Source of the DNA: Streptomyces populi
GTDB lineage: Bacteria > Actinomycetota > Actinomycetes > Streptomycetales > Streptomycetaceae
NCBI RefSeq assembly: GCF_002911015.1
Contig: NZ_KZ626864.1
Span: 1-64,000, forward strand
Direction: 5' to 3'
DNA length: 64,000 nucleotides
Shown: positions 43,312-52,155 of the stretch, piece after piece
Layout: the number at the start of each line of letters is the position of its first letter
How positions within the stretch are numbered: position 1 is the first letter of the stretch
Made by a program: the position numbers and the translations under genes
Notes under the pieces: model-generated
What the model was told of the DNA's origin: nothing
The model's input: the letters and a program-made list of their open reading frames with translations, nothing else
Databases searched by the model: none

Positions 43312-44049
43312 ATGAGCGAAACGATGATCGCGCTGGTGACCGGCGCGAACAAGGGCATCGGGTACGAGATCGCGGCCGGGCTGGGCGGCCTCGGGTACCG
43401 CGTGGGTGTGGGAGCCCGCGACGCGGACCGACGCGAAACCGCCGTCGGGAAACTGCGCGCCGTCGGCGTGGACGCGTTCGGGGTACCGCTGGACGTGACC
43501 GACGACCAGAGCGTCACTGATGCCGCGGAACTGATCGAACGGCTGGCCGGGCGCCTGGACGCCCTGGTCAACAACGCCGGCATCTCGGGCGAGATGGACC
43601 CGGGGTGGGTGCAGGACCCGACCGCGCTCGACCTGGAGGTGCTCCGCACGGTCGTGGACACCAACGTCATGGGTGTCGTCCGGGTCACCAACGCGATGCT
43701 GCCACTGCTGCGGCGCTCGGCCTCGCCACGCATCGTCAACGTCTCCAGCAGCGTCGGTTCCCTGACCCGGCAGGCGGACCCGGACATCGAGATCGGTCCG
43801 GTCATGGCGGCCTACGCGCCGTCGAAGTCGTTCCTCAACGCCCTCACCGTGCAGTACGCCCGGCAGTTCGCCGGTACGGACATCCTGATCAACGCCGCCT
43901 GCCCGGGCCTGGTCGCGACCGACTTCACAGGCTTCCAAGGGCCCCGCACTCCTGAACAGGGCGCGACCACGGCGATCCGGCTCGCCACCCTGCCCGACGG
44001 CGGCCCGACCGGTTCGTTCTTCGAGGACGACGGCGTCGTCCCCTGGTGA
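43312..44049 (+). CDS. Short-chain dehydrogenase/reductase
   Basis: A 245-aa SDR. The cofactor motif TGANKGIG is at 10-17, NNAG near 87, and a catalytic Ser-Tyr-Lys set: Ser in VNVSSSVGS, then YAPSKS. It resembles carbonyl-reductase-type enzymes. ATG 43312 begins the Rossmann strand directly. A longer start would overlap the regulator promoter. Controlled by the divergent LysR. Confidence 0.92.
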   Translation: MSETMIALVTGANKGIGYEIAAGLGGLGYRVGVGARDADRRETAVGKLRAVGVDAFGVPLDVTDDQSVTDAAELIERLAGRLDALVNNAGISGEMDPGWVQDPTALDLEVLRTVVDTNVMGVVRVTNAMLPLLRRSASPRIVNVSSSVGSLTRQADPDIEIGPVMAAYAPSKSFLNALTVQYARQFAGTDILINAACPGLVATDFTGFQGPRTPEQGATTAIRLATLPDGGPTGSFFEDDGVVPW

Positions 44050-44136
44050 TCACGAACTCGCCGTGGATTCCGCAGAGACCGGATGTACCGGGAATCCCGG
44101 GCCGGGCGTTCTGGTCGAGCCCGGCGACCCCGCGGC

Positions 44137-44292
44137 TCAGCACGAGATCCACAGACGGGCCCGACGCGACGGGACGCCGGCTTGCGGACCGTCTGAGGTG
44201 GCTGACCGCTGCTTTTCCAGGGTGAGATACCGGCCGACTTCGGGGTCATAGGTGCGGAAGAAGCTGTGGTGGAGGCCTGTGCCCGGGCCGAA
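44137..44292 (-). pseudogene. Rhs-core fragment
   Basis: The minus-strand frame ending at 44137 includes FFRTYDPEVGRYLTLEKQ, the C-terminal marker of the Rhs repeat-associated core (YDPxxGRYLxxDP), but with no YD repeats upstream. It is a scrap of an Rhs/polymorphic toxin gene, flanked by the terminator of the next gene. Confidence 0.6.
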
Positions 44293-44335
44293 GTGCCGGC
44301 GACGGCAGCGGCCGCCCTCCGCGACCTGCCCACGG

Positions 44336-44364
44336 AGCGTGGAGGGCGTGGAGCCCTCCACGCT
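44336..44364. terminator. Terminator after the 44367 gene
   Basis: A perfect 12-bp stem (AGCGTGGAGGGC at 44336-44347, GCCCTCCACGCT at 44353-44364) with a 5-nt loop, just past the stop of the minus-strand gene. Confidence 0.75.
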
Positions 44365-44366
44365 CG

Positions 44367-45092
44367 CTATCGTCCGGGCAGGTCGGGCGGGCCGAACACG
44401 GTGGTCCAGCGGCGGGCGAGCACCGCGTTCTCCCGGGGGGTGAGCCACTCGGGGGCGCCGAGCGCCAGCGCGGCCGCGTACGCAGCGCGAAAGGCCCGCA
44501 GCCAGGCCGGATCGTCGAGCACCTCGGCCCCGTCCTCCTCGTCCGGACCGAACAGGTGCGGGCCCACCCGGCGAGCGGCCTCCGTGACCACCTCGTTGAG
44601 GGTGGTCAGGCCGCATCCGACCGGAGAGTTGGTGTGATGCTGCCGCATCCAGCGAGCCCACAGGGTTCGTGTCAGAGGCTCCTCGCCTTCGTCCGACAGT
44701 GCGGCGAGGGCGTCGGCCTGGGCGCCGGTCAGCGTTCGCGTCCGGGTGATCACCCATTCCACGGCCTCCCCGTGCGGTCCGGCGACCAGCCACGTGGGCA
44801 CCCGTTCCATGACCGTGAAGGCCCGGCAGCGCACCCATCTGCGGCTCAGGACCGGCCGCACCGGTTCGAGATCGGTCACGCGCCACAGACTGGACGGCCA
44901 CCGCAGGACATCGGTGACGATCTCGTTCACCAACAGCCCCTCGTCGCCGTCCGGCTGCCGGTCCGCCGGCCGCCCGGTACGGCGCTCACGAGCAGCGGAC
45001 AGCCTGTCGGGAACGAAGGACACACGTGCCCCGGGTGCGGGCTCCGGCTCGCCGTGAAAACGTTCGGCGTCGTGCAGGGCGAAGAAGGACAC
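44367..45092 (-). CDS. Unknown protein
   Basis: A 241-aa soluble protein. GTG 45092 (SFFALHDAERF) is the best start I can see; no clear ribosome site is present, and upstream codons run into the terminator palindrome of the TROVE gene. Sequence features: WPSSLWRVTDLEPVRPV, RCRAFTVMERVPTWLVAGPHG, and an acidic stretch DEEDGAEV. No known domain was recognised. It is 172 bp beyond the TROVE terminator on the same strand. Confidence 0.6.
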   Translation of the reverse strand: MSFFALHDAERFHGEPEPAPGARVSFVPDRLSAARERRTGRPADRQPDGDEGLLVNEIVTDVLRWPSSLWRVTDLEPVRPVLSRRWVRCRAFTVMERVPTWLVAGPHGEAVEWVITRTRTLTGAQADALAALSDEGEEPLTRTLWARWMRQHHTNSPVGCGLTTLNEVVTEAARRVGPHLFGPDEEDGAEVLDDPAWLRAFRAAYAAALALGAPEWLTPRENAVLARRWTTVFGPPDLPGR

Positions 45093-45267
45093 GCCGTCAC
45101 GGTACGCACCCCGGCGCAGCGGCCGCCCCGACGTGCGAAGCGTCGGGACGGAGCCGCCGGTGACGCCCCGCACCGGAGTTCGGTGGCGTTCACGGCGGAC
45201 CGGTCCCGGACACCCGCGTCGCAGGCTCTGGTCGGTGGCCGCCGCTCGGGGGCTCGCGGCCGCTGCC

Positions 45268-45297
45268 GTCGGGGCAGCCGTCGACGGCTGCCCCGAC
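45268..45297. terminator. 30-bp perfect palindrome, TROVE gene terminator
   Basis: GTCGGGGCAGCCGTC (45268-45282) is immediately followed by its exact reverse complement. It lies about 280 bp past the stop of the TROVE gene, between it and the next minus-strand gene. A terminator is likely, though a dimer-binding site is possible. Confidence 0.6.
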
Positions 45298-45578
45298 GAT
45301 CGGCGTGGGGGAGGCGTCGTGGTCGTCGGCCCCACGCCTCCGTGAACAGTCACGAGTCGGCCGGGCAGTCGATCGGCCTCGGCCGGGCCGAGGAGGCCGT
45401 TGTCGTCCTGCGTCGGGACAAGCCCCGTCCGTCGCGGTCCTCGGCCACCGTCCGGAGCGAGGAACCCCCGTTCCGATGTGTGCCCGGCACGAACGGAGGA
45501 CTGGCGGCCGGTCACCCCGCGTGCCGTCCCGCGGCCGGTGGCGCATCCGGTCCACCGGCCGCGGGACGACCGTACGGA

Positions 45579-47183
45579 TCACACCGGTCCGGCGGTCCAC
45601 GGCCACGCGGCCCCGCGGCCGGCCTCGATGAGGCCGGCCATCCGGAACGCGGCGTCCGTGAGGCCGCCGAAGGTGTGCCGGTGGGGGCCCGTCGGGCCGT
45701 GGGCGGGCCGGTATCCCGCGAGGTTCCAGGTGTAGACCGGGATGTCGGGCGGGACCGGGTCGCCCGGGCCGCCGGGGCTGTGGGGGGCGGCCTGCTCGTC
45801 GGTGACGATCAGGACCCGGTCGTGCCCCCGGTAATGGGTCCGCACCGCCTTCGTGGTGTGGGTGCCGCCAAGACGGTGGAACCGTTTCAGCACCTCGAGC
45901 ACCGGCTCGCCCGCCTCGAACGGCACCTCCGTGCTCCTCCAGCCGAACTCCACCAGCTCCGCCCGCTCGGCACGCATGGCCAGCGCGGCACCGAACACGG
46001 CCGCCGCGTCCGCCCGGTTCAGCTCGGACCGCTCGGAGACCGTGTCCCAGAACATGGAGTCGGACCGGTCCACCAGGATCAGGGTCCGGCCGGGCAGCGG
46101 GGGCACGTTGGCCAGGGAGTGGGTCAGCGCCTGTTCCAGCGCGGCCGCCCAGCGCGGCGACGGCGCGTGCCGGTGGGCTGCCAGGTAGCGGAAGGGGAAC
46201 TGCCGGGACCTGGCCACCTCGGAGGCGTTCGAGAGCCGGGCGGCGACCTCGGCCGCGACGGCGTCCGAGACCCCCGCCTCGTCGAAGTTCCGCAGGTTCC
46301 GCAGGAGCGCCATCGGCGCCATCGTGGGGATCAGGGCTTCCCAGACGGCGGCGTCCATCGGGCCGTGGAGCCAACCCGCCAGCACCTCCCACGTCATGCC
46401 CGCCGCGGCCAGCCGTTCGGAGCCGCCCGGCCCGGTCACCAAGGCGCACCGCCCGTCCGCGGGTGCCTCCATCAGCGTCCGGTGGGCGGTCAGCAGACGG
46501 TCGGAGGACGGCGGAACCGCCCGCTCCGGGTGGTGGCGGCGGTCCAGGGCGTACCGGAAGAGCGCACCCTGCCAGGGCTTGTCCGGGTCGGGGGAGGCGT
46601 GCACGAGGTTGAGCACGTCGCCGAAGCGCAGGCCCTTGGACGCGGTGTCGTACTTGAGCAGGGACCGGGACGTGTACAGACGGCGTACGCCGTCGGCGAC
46701 GCCCCGCTTCACCGGTTGCGGCACGTTCCGCCCGTACGCCGAGAGCCAGTGGGCGAGCAGTTCGCCGGGCTCGTCGGCGCGCTGGAGCACCGCGTCGATC
46801 ACGGACCGGTTGGACGGGCCGCCGGACTCCCCGGCCTCGAGCCGGGCGTGCACGTAGACGGCGGCGCCCACCAGGGAGGCCGTGCGCATGTTGCCCTCGC
46901 CGCGCAGCCAGCGCAGCAGGCCGGCCGTCCACTCGGGGTCCTGGAGGGCGAGTTCACCGACGAGGCGGGTGTACCGGCCGTCCCGCTCCGCACCGCTCTC
47001 GTAGAAGGTGCGCTGGGAGACGAAGTTGCCGACCGCGAGCAGGAAGAGTTCCTCGCGGGGTTCCCGGGCGAAGGCCTGGCCGCCCTCATAGGTGAGGAGG
47101 TCCGGCGTGCGCCCGGGACCGGGGCGCGGTGGGGGCGGGGGCAGGGAACGGGCAGCGGCCGAGATGTGCGGGGCCACGAGCAT
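45579..47183 (-). CDS. rsr: TROVE-domain (Ro60-like) RNA-binding protein
   Basis: A 534-aa Ro60/Rsr homologue. HEAT-like TROVE repeats fill most of the protein (ELFLLAVGNFVSQRTFYESG, RDGRYTRLVGELALQDPEW, YGRNVPQPVKRGVADGVRRLY). A C-terminal vWA-like domain carries the MIDAS motif DRSDSM (LILVDRSDSMFW), a Thr in GGTHT and VTDEQ. Ro60 proteins ring around misfolded RNAs and Y RNAs. The N-terminus (MLVAPHIS, ATG 47183) lacks the Arg/Lys-rich first 30 residues seen in many homologues and has no good ribosome site, so the start is uncertain. Confidence 0.9.
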   Translation of the reverse strand: MLVAPHISAAARSLPPPPPRPGPGRTPDLLTYEGGQAFAREPREELFLLAVGNFVSQRTFYESGAERDGRYTRLVGELALQDPEWTAGLLRWLRGEGNMRTASLVGAAVYVHARLEAGESGGPSNRSVIDAVLQRADEPGELLAHWLSAYGRNVPQPVKRGVADGVRRLYTSRSLLKYDTASKGLRFGDVLNLVHASPDPDKPWQGALFRYALDRRHHPERAVPPSSDRLLTAHRTLMEAPADGRCALVTGPGGSERLAAAGMTWEVLAGWLHGPMDAAVWEALIPTMAPMALLRNLRNFDEAGVSDAVAAEVAARLSNASEVARSRQFPFRYLAAHRHAPSPRWAAALEQALTHSLANVPPLPGRTLILVDRSDSMFWDTVSERSELNRADAAAVFGAALAMRAERAELVEFGWRSTEVPFEAGEPVLEVLKRFHRLGGTHTTKAVRTHYRGHDRVLIVTDEQAAPHSPGGPGDPVPPDIPVYTWNLAGYRPAHGPTGPHRHTFGGLTDAAFRMAGLIEAGRGAAWPWTAGPV

Positions 47184-47592
47184 CTCGGACCAGATCTTGG
47201 AGACGCGCGGGGTGTGACGAGGCAGCGAATCCCCCCGGATTCGAAGGACTGGACGGCCCCGGCCGGAAGGGCGGCGGGGCGAAGACGCCCCGACGGGGCG
47301 GACGCGCCCGCGCCTGCCGAGATCAAAGGTGGCGGCGGCGTCACTTGGTTTCGGAAGGAAGTAGCCGCAGCCGGGCGCATCGGGAGGCGCGGTCGCGATC
47401 TCAACGTACAAGTGCCACCGGGCGGCACACCAGCGATTTACGCGGTGCCGTGTTCGGACGCCCGCGCGTGTCCGCTCTCCGTGCCTCCGACCGCCGTGCG
47501 CCGGGGAGATCCGAGGTGATTCCGCGAGTTGCGACGAGTCCTGTGGCGTCCGGCGGTCGTAGTGTCGAATCCGTCGCCGAGGAGGACTTCTG
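47184..47592. other. 409-bp gap upstream of rsr
   Basis: No protein gene is supported. On the minus strand, the likely rsr leader, the sequence CCTTCGAATCC (47237-47247) resembles a tRNA T-loop, and a hairpin with 7-bp arms lies at 47226-47243. Bacterial Y RNAs mimic tRNA and are often encoded next to rsr, so this is where one would be expected. I could not fold a full Y RNA by eye. Confidence 0.35.
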
Positions 47593-48156
47593 ATGCGCAG
47601 TGTTACCTACTCGATGAACGTCTCGCTGGACGGCTACATCGTCGGGCCGGACGGCCGCTTCGACTGGACGGAGCCCGACCCGGAGGTCTTTCGCTTCTGG
47701 ATCGACGAGATCCGGGAGGTCGGCGTCCACCTGATGGGACGACGGCTGTACGAGACGATGCTGTACTGGGAGACCGCCGACCAGGATCCGTCGTTCGACG
47801 ACGCCATGCGCGAGTGGGCAGAGCTCTGGAATCCGCTCCCGAAGGTGGTGTTCTCCACCACGCTGTCGGCGGTGCGGGGCAGTGCCCGCCTGGCCTCCGG
47901 CGGTGTGGCGGAGGAGATCGAGCGGCTGCGGGCCGAGCCGGGGGAGGGGGACATCGCGATCGGCGGCGCGACCCTCGCCGCCGAGGCGGCCGCGGCGGGT
48001 CTGATCGACGAGTACCGTGCCGTGGTCTACCCGGTGCTGGTCGGCGGCGGCATCCCGTTCTTCCCGCGGAGCGAACGGAGGGTGGATCTCGAACTCGTCG
48101 AGACCCGCGCCTTCGGTTCGGGGGTGATCCACCTCCGCCACCGCGTGGTTCGCTGA
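47593..48156 (+). CDS. Dihydrofolate-reductase-like (RibD C-terminal) protein
   Basis: A 187-aa protein of the RibD C-terminal/DHFR-like fold: YSMNVSLDGYIVGPDGRFDW at the start, LMGRRLYETM, IGGATLAAEAAAAGLIDEYR and PVLVGGGIPFF. These small enzymes are common in actinobacteria as NADPH reductases of unknown substrate. ATG 47593 follows GAGGAGG closely. Neighbour at 48209 is co-directional with 52 bp between. Confidence 0.92.
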   Translation: MRSVTYSMNVSLDGYIVGPDGRFDWTEPDPEVFRFWIDEIREVGVHLMGRRLYETMLYWETADQDPSFDDAMREWAELWNPLPKVVFSTTLSAVRGSARLASGGVAEEIERLRAEPGEGDIAIGGATLAAEAAAAGLIDEYRAVVYPVLVGGGIPFFPRSERRVDLELVETRAFGSGVIHLRHRVVR

Positions 48157-48208
48157 AGGCCGTCCGGGTTCGCTGGCGTGCTGTCCGAGAGTGAGGAGAC
48201 GAGGCGCG

Positions 48209-48814
48209 ATGTCACGCTTCACGGAGTTCGACTTCGGCGTGTCGTGGGTGATGGGCTTCTTCCACCAGGACTGGATCTACGACGGGGACACCGCCGCCGA
48301 TGTCGTCGCCAACCACCTCGCGAAAGCGGTCGACGTGGAGGAGGCGCTGGCCGTACGCCGTGACGCGCGGAGTCTCGGCGGCCTTCCCTCACCGACGCTG
48401 GAGGTGCTGTGGGGCGCCGGAGCGCAGTACATGCCTGCCCTCGGGCCCTTGGGGGGAGGCGCCGAGTGGACGCGGACGGTCGTCGCCCTGTGCGACGTGC
48501 GACTGTCGGCGGACACGGACGTGCGCCCGCTCGCGGGGGCGGACGTCGAGGACGGCACGGCCCGCCTTCACGCGGTCGTCGCCGAGATCGAGGGCGCACG
48601 GTTCCTGCCGGCCGAGGTGCGTGCGGCGCTCACCGACTGCGCGACCCACTGCACCCCGGACGTGGCGTTCCGGGTGCTGCTGAGAGCCGTCACATGTGCC
48701 CCTGACGCCTCACTCTCCTCCGGGCAGTACACGAGGCTGGAGGCCATCGGATCGGACCTCCGGTACGGCGAGTTCGTCGTGGACTCCGTCCGGTACCTGG
48801 TCGAACAGCCGTAA
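48209..48814 (+). CDS. CdiI_2-like immunity protein
   Basis: A 201-aa protein. The segment FHQDWIYDGDTAADVVANHL (residues 18-37) matches the CdiI_2 family of contact-dependent inhibition immunity proteins, where FHQDW is characteristic; the rest is helical. Its partner toxin is absent, though an Rhs scrap lies 4 kb away. Orphan immunity genes are common in Streptomyces. ATG 48209 begins at the domain; it ends at a strong terminator. Confidence 0.6.
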   Translation: MSRFTEFDFGVSWVMGFFHQDWIYDGDTAADVVANHLAKAVDVEEALAVRRDARSLGGLPSPTLEVLWGAGAQYMPALGPLGGGAEWTRTVVALCDVRLSADTDVRPLAGADVEDGTARLHAVVAEIEGARFLPAEVRAALTDCATHCTPDVAFRVLLRAVTCAPDASLSSGQYTRLEAIGSDLRYGEFVVDSVRYLVEQP

Positions 48815-48822
48815 CGGAACGG

Positions 48823-48863
48823 ACGGCGTTCCTCTCCGGGGCCGCGTCGGAGAGGAACGCCGT
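48823..48863. terminator. 16-bp stem terminator
   Basis: ACGGCGTTCCTCTCCG (48823-48838) pairs exactly with 48848-48863 across a 9-nt loop, 8 bp after the CdiI-like stop. Confidence 0.85.
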
Positions 48864-48992
48864 TCCGGGACGTACCGGTCCGCGACTGCCCCGACCTGGT
48901 GCGGGACGAGGGCATCGGGGCGGCCGGTGCCCCCACCGTTCACGAGCGGCCCGGCGACACGTGGTGACGCCCTGCGAGCCCTTGGCCCACCG

Positions 48993-50651
48993 TCAGACCG
49001 GAAGCCGCTCCAGCACCCCCGCGAAGTCCGTCCCCGGGGACAGGGTGCCGAACGCCTGCCCCCGGTCGCCGGCCAGCCGTGACGCGCAGAAGGCGTCGGC
49101 CACCGCGGGCGGTGCGTGGCGGACGAGCAGGGACCCCTGGAGGACGAGGGCGGCGCGTTCCGCGACCCGGCGGGCGCGCAGGGGCGCGTCCTCCGTGAGG
49201 ACGAGTTCGTCCCGCAACTCCCGCCAGGCGGCGTCGAACCGGTGGTCGGCGCCGGTGGCCGTCTCGATCTCCGCGCGGAACGCCTCCAGCGAATCGGGCT
49301 CGCGCGTGAGCGCGCGCAGCATGTCGAGGGCGGTGACGTTGCCGGAGCCCTCCCAGATGCTGTTGAGCGGGGCCTCGCGGTACAACCGGGGCATGCCGGA
49401 CGCCTCGTCGTAGCCGTTGCCGCCGAGGCACTCGAGGGCTTCGGCGACCGCGGCGGGCTGGCGCTTGCACACCCAGTACTTTCCGACGGCCGTGGCCAGG
49501 CGCAGGAACGCGCGCTCCTGGTCGTCGCCGCGCCGGGCGCGGTCCGCGGCGCCGGCGAGCCGCAGGGCGAGGGTGGTGGCGGCCTCCGACTCCAGTGCCA
49601 GATCGGCGATGACGTTGCGCATGAGCGGCTGGTCGATCAGCCTGGCGCCGAACGCGGAGCGGTGACGCGCGTGATGGGCGGCCTCGGCGAGGGCCGCGCG
49701 GGTACCGGCGGCGGAGCCGAGGACGCAGTCCAGGCGGGTCATGGTCACCATGTCGATGATGGTGCGCACGCCCTTGCCCTCGGTGCCGACGAGCCAGGCC
49801 ACGGTGTCGTCGAACTCGGGCTCGCTGCTGGCGTTGGAGCGGTTGCCGAGCTTGTCCTTGAGCCGCTGGATGCGGAAGGTGTTGCGGCTCCCGTCGGGCA
49901 GGACGCGCGGGACCAGGAAGCAGGAGAGACCGCCGGGTGCCTGCGCGAGGACGAGGAAGAGGTCGTTCATCGGGGCGCTGGTGAACCACTTGTGTCCGCG
50001 CAGCCGCCAGGTGCCGTCGCCCCGCTCGGTCGCGGTCGTGGTGTTGGCGCGCACGTCGCTGCCGCCCTGCTTCTCGGTCATGCCCATTCCGGCGAGCAGG
50101 CCGGGCTTCTCGGCCGGGGTCCGCAGCCCGGGTTCGTAGACGCGGCTGGTGAGCAGGGGTTCGTAGACCTTGGCGAGATCGGGGGAGTGCCGCAGGGCGG
50201 GGACCACCGCGTACGTCATGGAGACGGGGCACAGATGGCCGGGCTCCAGCATCGTGGCCAGCATGAAGCCCGCCGCCCGCGCGACATGGGCGCCGGGACG
50301 CTCGTCGGCCCAGGCGGCGCCCGCGAGGCCCGCCTCCACGGAGGCGTGCATCAGCGAGTGGTAGGCGGGGTGGAACTCGACCTCGTCCACGCGGTTCCCG
50401 TAGCGGTCGTGGGTGCGCAGTTCGGGTTCGTGGCGGTTGGCCTGGTCCGCCCGGGCCTGTGCCTCCGCGCTGCCGACGTACCGGCCGAACCGGTGGAGGT
50501 CGTCGAGGTGCCAGGACGCCCCCTCCCGGCTCACGCCCTCCAGCAGCACGGGGTCGGCCGCGGCGTCGTGACCCGTCAACGGCGGTGCCTGGTTGGTCAC
50601 TTCGTGTGTCACGGCGGTGGGACGGCTGTGCGCCGTGGTGGTCGAGGACAT
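48993..50651 (-). CDS. AidB-like acyl-CoA dehydrogenase family protein
   Basis: A 552-aa protein, longer than simple acyl-CoA dehydrogenases (about 390 aa), with the AidB layout: an N-terminal adaptive domain, the FAD core (GMTEKQGGSDVRANTT, KWFTSAPMNDLFLVLA, RLKDKLGNRSNASSE), and a C-terminal DNA-binding-like region. CLGGNGYDEASGMPRLYREA, then SIWEGSGNVTALDML are typical of AidB and isovaleryl-CoA dehydrogenase-like proteins. AidB of E. coli is induced by alkylation damage. The TetR gene just upstream on the same strand probably controls it. Confidence 0.9.
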   Translation of the reverse strand: MSSTTTAHSRPTAVTHEVTNQAPPLTGHDAAADPVLLEGVSREGASWHLDDLHRFGRYVGSAEAQARADQANRHEPELRTHDRYGNRVDEVEFHPAYHSLMHASVEAGLAGAAWADERPGAHVARAAGFMLATMLEPGHLCPVSMTYAVVPALRHSPDLAKVYEPLLTSRVYEPGLRTPAEKPGLLAGMGMTEKQGGSDVRANTTTATERGDGTWRLRGHKWFTSAPMNDLFLVLAQAPGGLSCFLVPRVLPDGSRNTFRIQRLKDKLGNRSNASSEPEFDDTVAWLVGTEGKGVRTIIDMVTMTRLDCVLGSAAGTRAALAEAAHHARHRSAFGARLIDQPLMRNVIADLALESEAATTLALRLAGAADRARRGDDQERAFLRLATAVGKYWVCKRQPAAVAEALECLGGNGYDEASGMPRLYREAPLNSIWEGSGNVTALDMLRALTREPDSLEAFRAEIETATGADHRFDAAWRELRDELVLTEDAPLRARRVAERAALVLQGSLLVRHAPPAVADAFCASRLAGDRGQAFGTLSPGTDFAGVLERLPV

Positions 50652-50772
50652 GCGGGAACCTCCGGTGTACGGGTCGGCGGGTACGGCGGGAAGCGGTGCC
50701 CGGGCGAGGTGTCGGGGCCGGTGCGGATCGAGGCAGGGCCCCGTCGGCGGCGTTTCCGCCCGGCGGGCGGCC

Positions 50773-51381
50773 CTAGACGGCGGGGGCGCCCGCGCATCGC
50801 AGGGCCATGGCGGTCAGGTCCGTGAGGAGCTCGTCGGTGGTGTGTCCGGACGGGGTGCCGAGCGGATCCACGAGAACCTCGCCGATCGCGCCGGTGAGCG
50901 CCGCGGCGGTGATCTCGCCGTTCTGGGCGGGCAGCAGGCCCGCCGCCATGCCCTGGCGCACCACCTCGGCGAACAACGCGCGGTAGCGGCGCCGGAATTC
51001 GAGGCGCTCGGCGCCCACCGCGGCCTCGGCCGGGGCGGCGAGCAGGGCGTAGGCCAGGCCGCGGTTCTCCAGGGCCCGGCGCGCGAACACCTCGATCCCG
51101 CGGGTGAGCCGTTCGACGGGGTCGCCCTCGCCGTCCAGCACCTCGCCGAGCACCTCCACCTCACGGCCCGCGGCGCGCCGGAACACCTCCACGGCGAGGG
51201 CCGCCTTGGACGGGAAGTGCTGGTACACCGAACCGGCCGCGATCCCGGCCGAGTCGGCGACCGCGGTCACGGACGTCTGAGCCCAGCCCACCTCGGCGAC
51301 GACCGAGGTGGCGCAGGCGACGAGGTGCTCCCTGGCGGCTTCCAGCCGGCGGATCTCGGAAGGGGTCTTGCGGTAGGGCAT
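50773..51381 (-). CDS. TetR-family regulator
   Basis: A 202-aa protein with the TetR helix-turn-helix (TSVTAVADSAGIAAGSVYQHF, at about 36-56) and a C-terminal helical ligand domain. It lies 121 bp upstream of the AidB-like gene, same strand, and is divergent from a second TetR gene. ATG 51381 starts within 10 bp of a dyad that could be its operator. Confidence 0.9.
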   Translation of the reverse strand: MPYRKTPSEIRRLEAAREHLVACATSVVAEVGWAQTSVTAVADSAGIAAGSVYQHFPSKAALAVEVFRRAAGREVEVLGEVLDGEGDPVERLTRGIEVFARRALENRGLAYALLAAPAEAAVGAERLEFRRRYRALFAEVVRQGMAAGLLPAQNGEITAAALTGAIGEVLVDPLGTPSGHTTDELLTDLTAMALRCAGAPAV

Positions 51382-51389
51382 GGAAGAAG

Positions 51390-51403
51390 TGAACCACCAT
51401 TCA
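51390..51403. promoter_or_regulatory. Possible TetR operator
   Basis: TGAACCACCATTCA has TGAA/TTCA outer arms and lies 9 bp from the start of the TetR gene at 51381. It is short; the call is tentative. Confidence 0.3.
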
Positions 51404-51481
51404 GAGCTTCCTGCCAGAGCCCGTCCGGCGGTCGGGGAGCGTCCGGGGAACCGGTCCGGGCGCGTCGACTAGGGTCACGGC

Positions 51482-52084
51482 ATGGCGGAACGGCGAGTGG
51501 AGAGCGCACGGCGGGGGCCGGGACGGCCGCGGCAGGAACACGTCACCGCGGCGGTGCTGGACGCCGTCGTGGAACTGGTGACGGAGAACGGCATGGGCGC
51601 GCTCACCATGGACGCCGTCGCGGCCCGCGCCGGGGTCAGCAAGCCGGCGATGTACCGGCGCTGGTCCACCAAGCAGGACCTGGTGATCGCCGCCGCCGAA
51701 TCGCGGATCGGGTCGCTGACCGTGCCGGACATGGGCGACTTCCGTGCCGAGCTGCGCGCCGTCCTGACGGCGCGCATGGAGGCGTACCGGCAGCCCGGTG
51801 TCGCCCGTCTGCTCGCCGGCGTGATCGGCACCGCCGCCGAGGCGGGTGCCGAGCCCGCCGCCTACCGCGCCTACACGGCACGGGTGATGAGCCAGACGCG
51901 GCACCTGCTGGAACGCGGGGTCGCCCGCGGCGAGGTGCGTCCCGACGTCGACCTGGACGACGCCGCGACCCTCGTGGCGGCCTCGCTGGTCTTCCGGATG
52001 GTCGGGGAGCAGCGGCTGCCCGACGAGGCGCTCGTCGACTCGATGGTGGACATGATCGGCCGGGCGGTGGCCGTCCGGCCCTGA
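51482..52084 (+). CDS. TetR-family regulator
   Basis: A 200-aa protein with a TetR helix-turn-helix (LTMDAVAARAGVSKPAMYRRW, at about 41-61) and the C-terminal TetR_C-type domain (LLERGVARGEVRPDVDLDDAATLV). It is divergent from the TetR gene at 51381, and the next gene right is the dioxygenase 275 bp on, so it may control the catabolic operon. Confidence 0.9.
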   Translation: MAERRVESARRGPGRPRQEHVTAAVLDAVVELVTENGMGALTMDAVAARAGVSKPAMYRRWSTKQDLVIAAAESRIGSLTVPDMGDFRAELRAVLTARMEAYRQPGVARLLAGVIGTAAEAGAEPAAYRAYTARVMSQTRHLLERGVARGEVRPDVDLDDAATLVAASLVFRMVGEQRLPDEALVDSMVDMIGRAVAVRP

Positions 52085-52097
52085 CGCCCGGATCTCA

Positions 52098-52155
52098 GGC
52101 GTCCGGCCCGGACTTCACGTGTCCGGCCCGGACACCCGGCGTCCGGCCCGGCCTT
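52098..52155 (+). repeat. Short tandem GTCCGGCCCGGAC-like repeats
   Basis: Three copies of a unit containing GTCCGGCCCGG lie just after the TetR stop. Each contains a palindrome (GTCCGGCCCGGAC), so it may act as a terminator or protein-binding array. Confidence 0.5.

Noticed and set aside
47226..47247. tRNA-like T-loop sequence
   Set aside because: No acceptor, D or anticodon arm could be placed, so it is not a tRNA gene; kept only as a Y RNA hint.
44556..47519. Plus-strand 987-codon frame opposite the TROVE gene
   Set aside because: Antisense shadow; the TROVE gene has clear motifs on the other strand.
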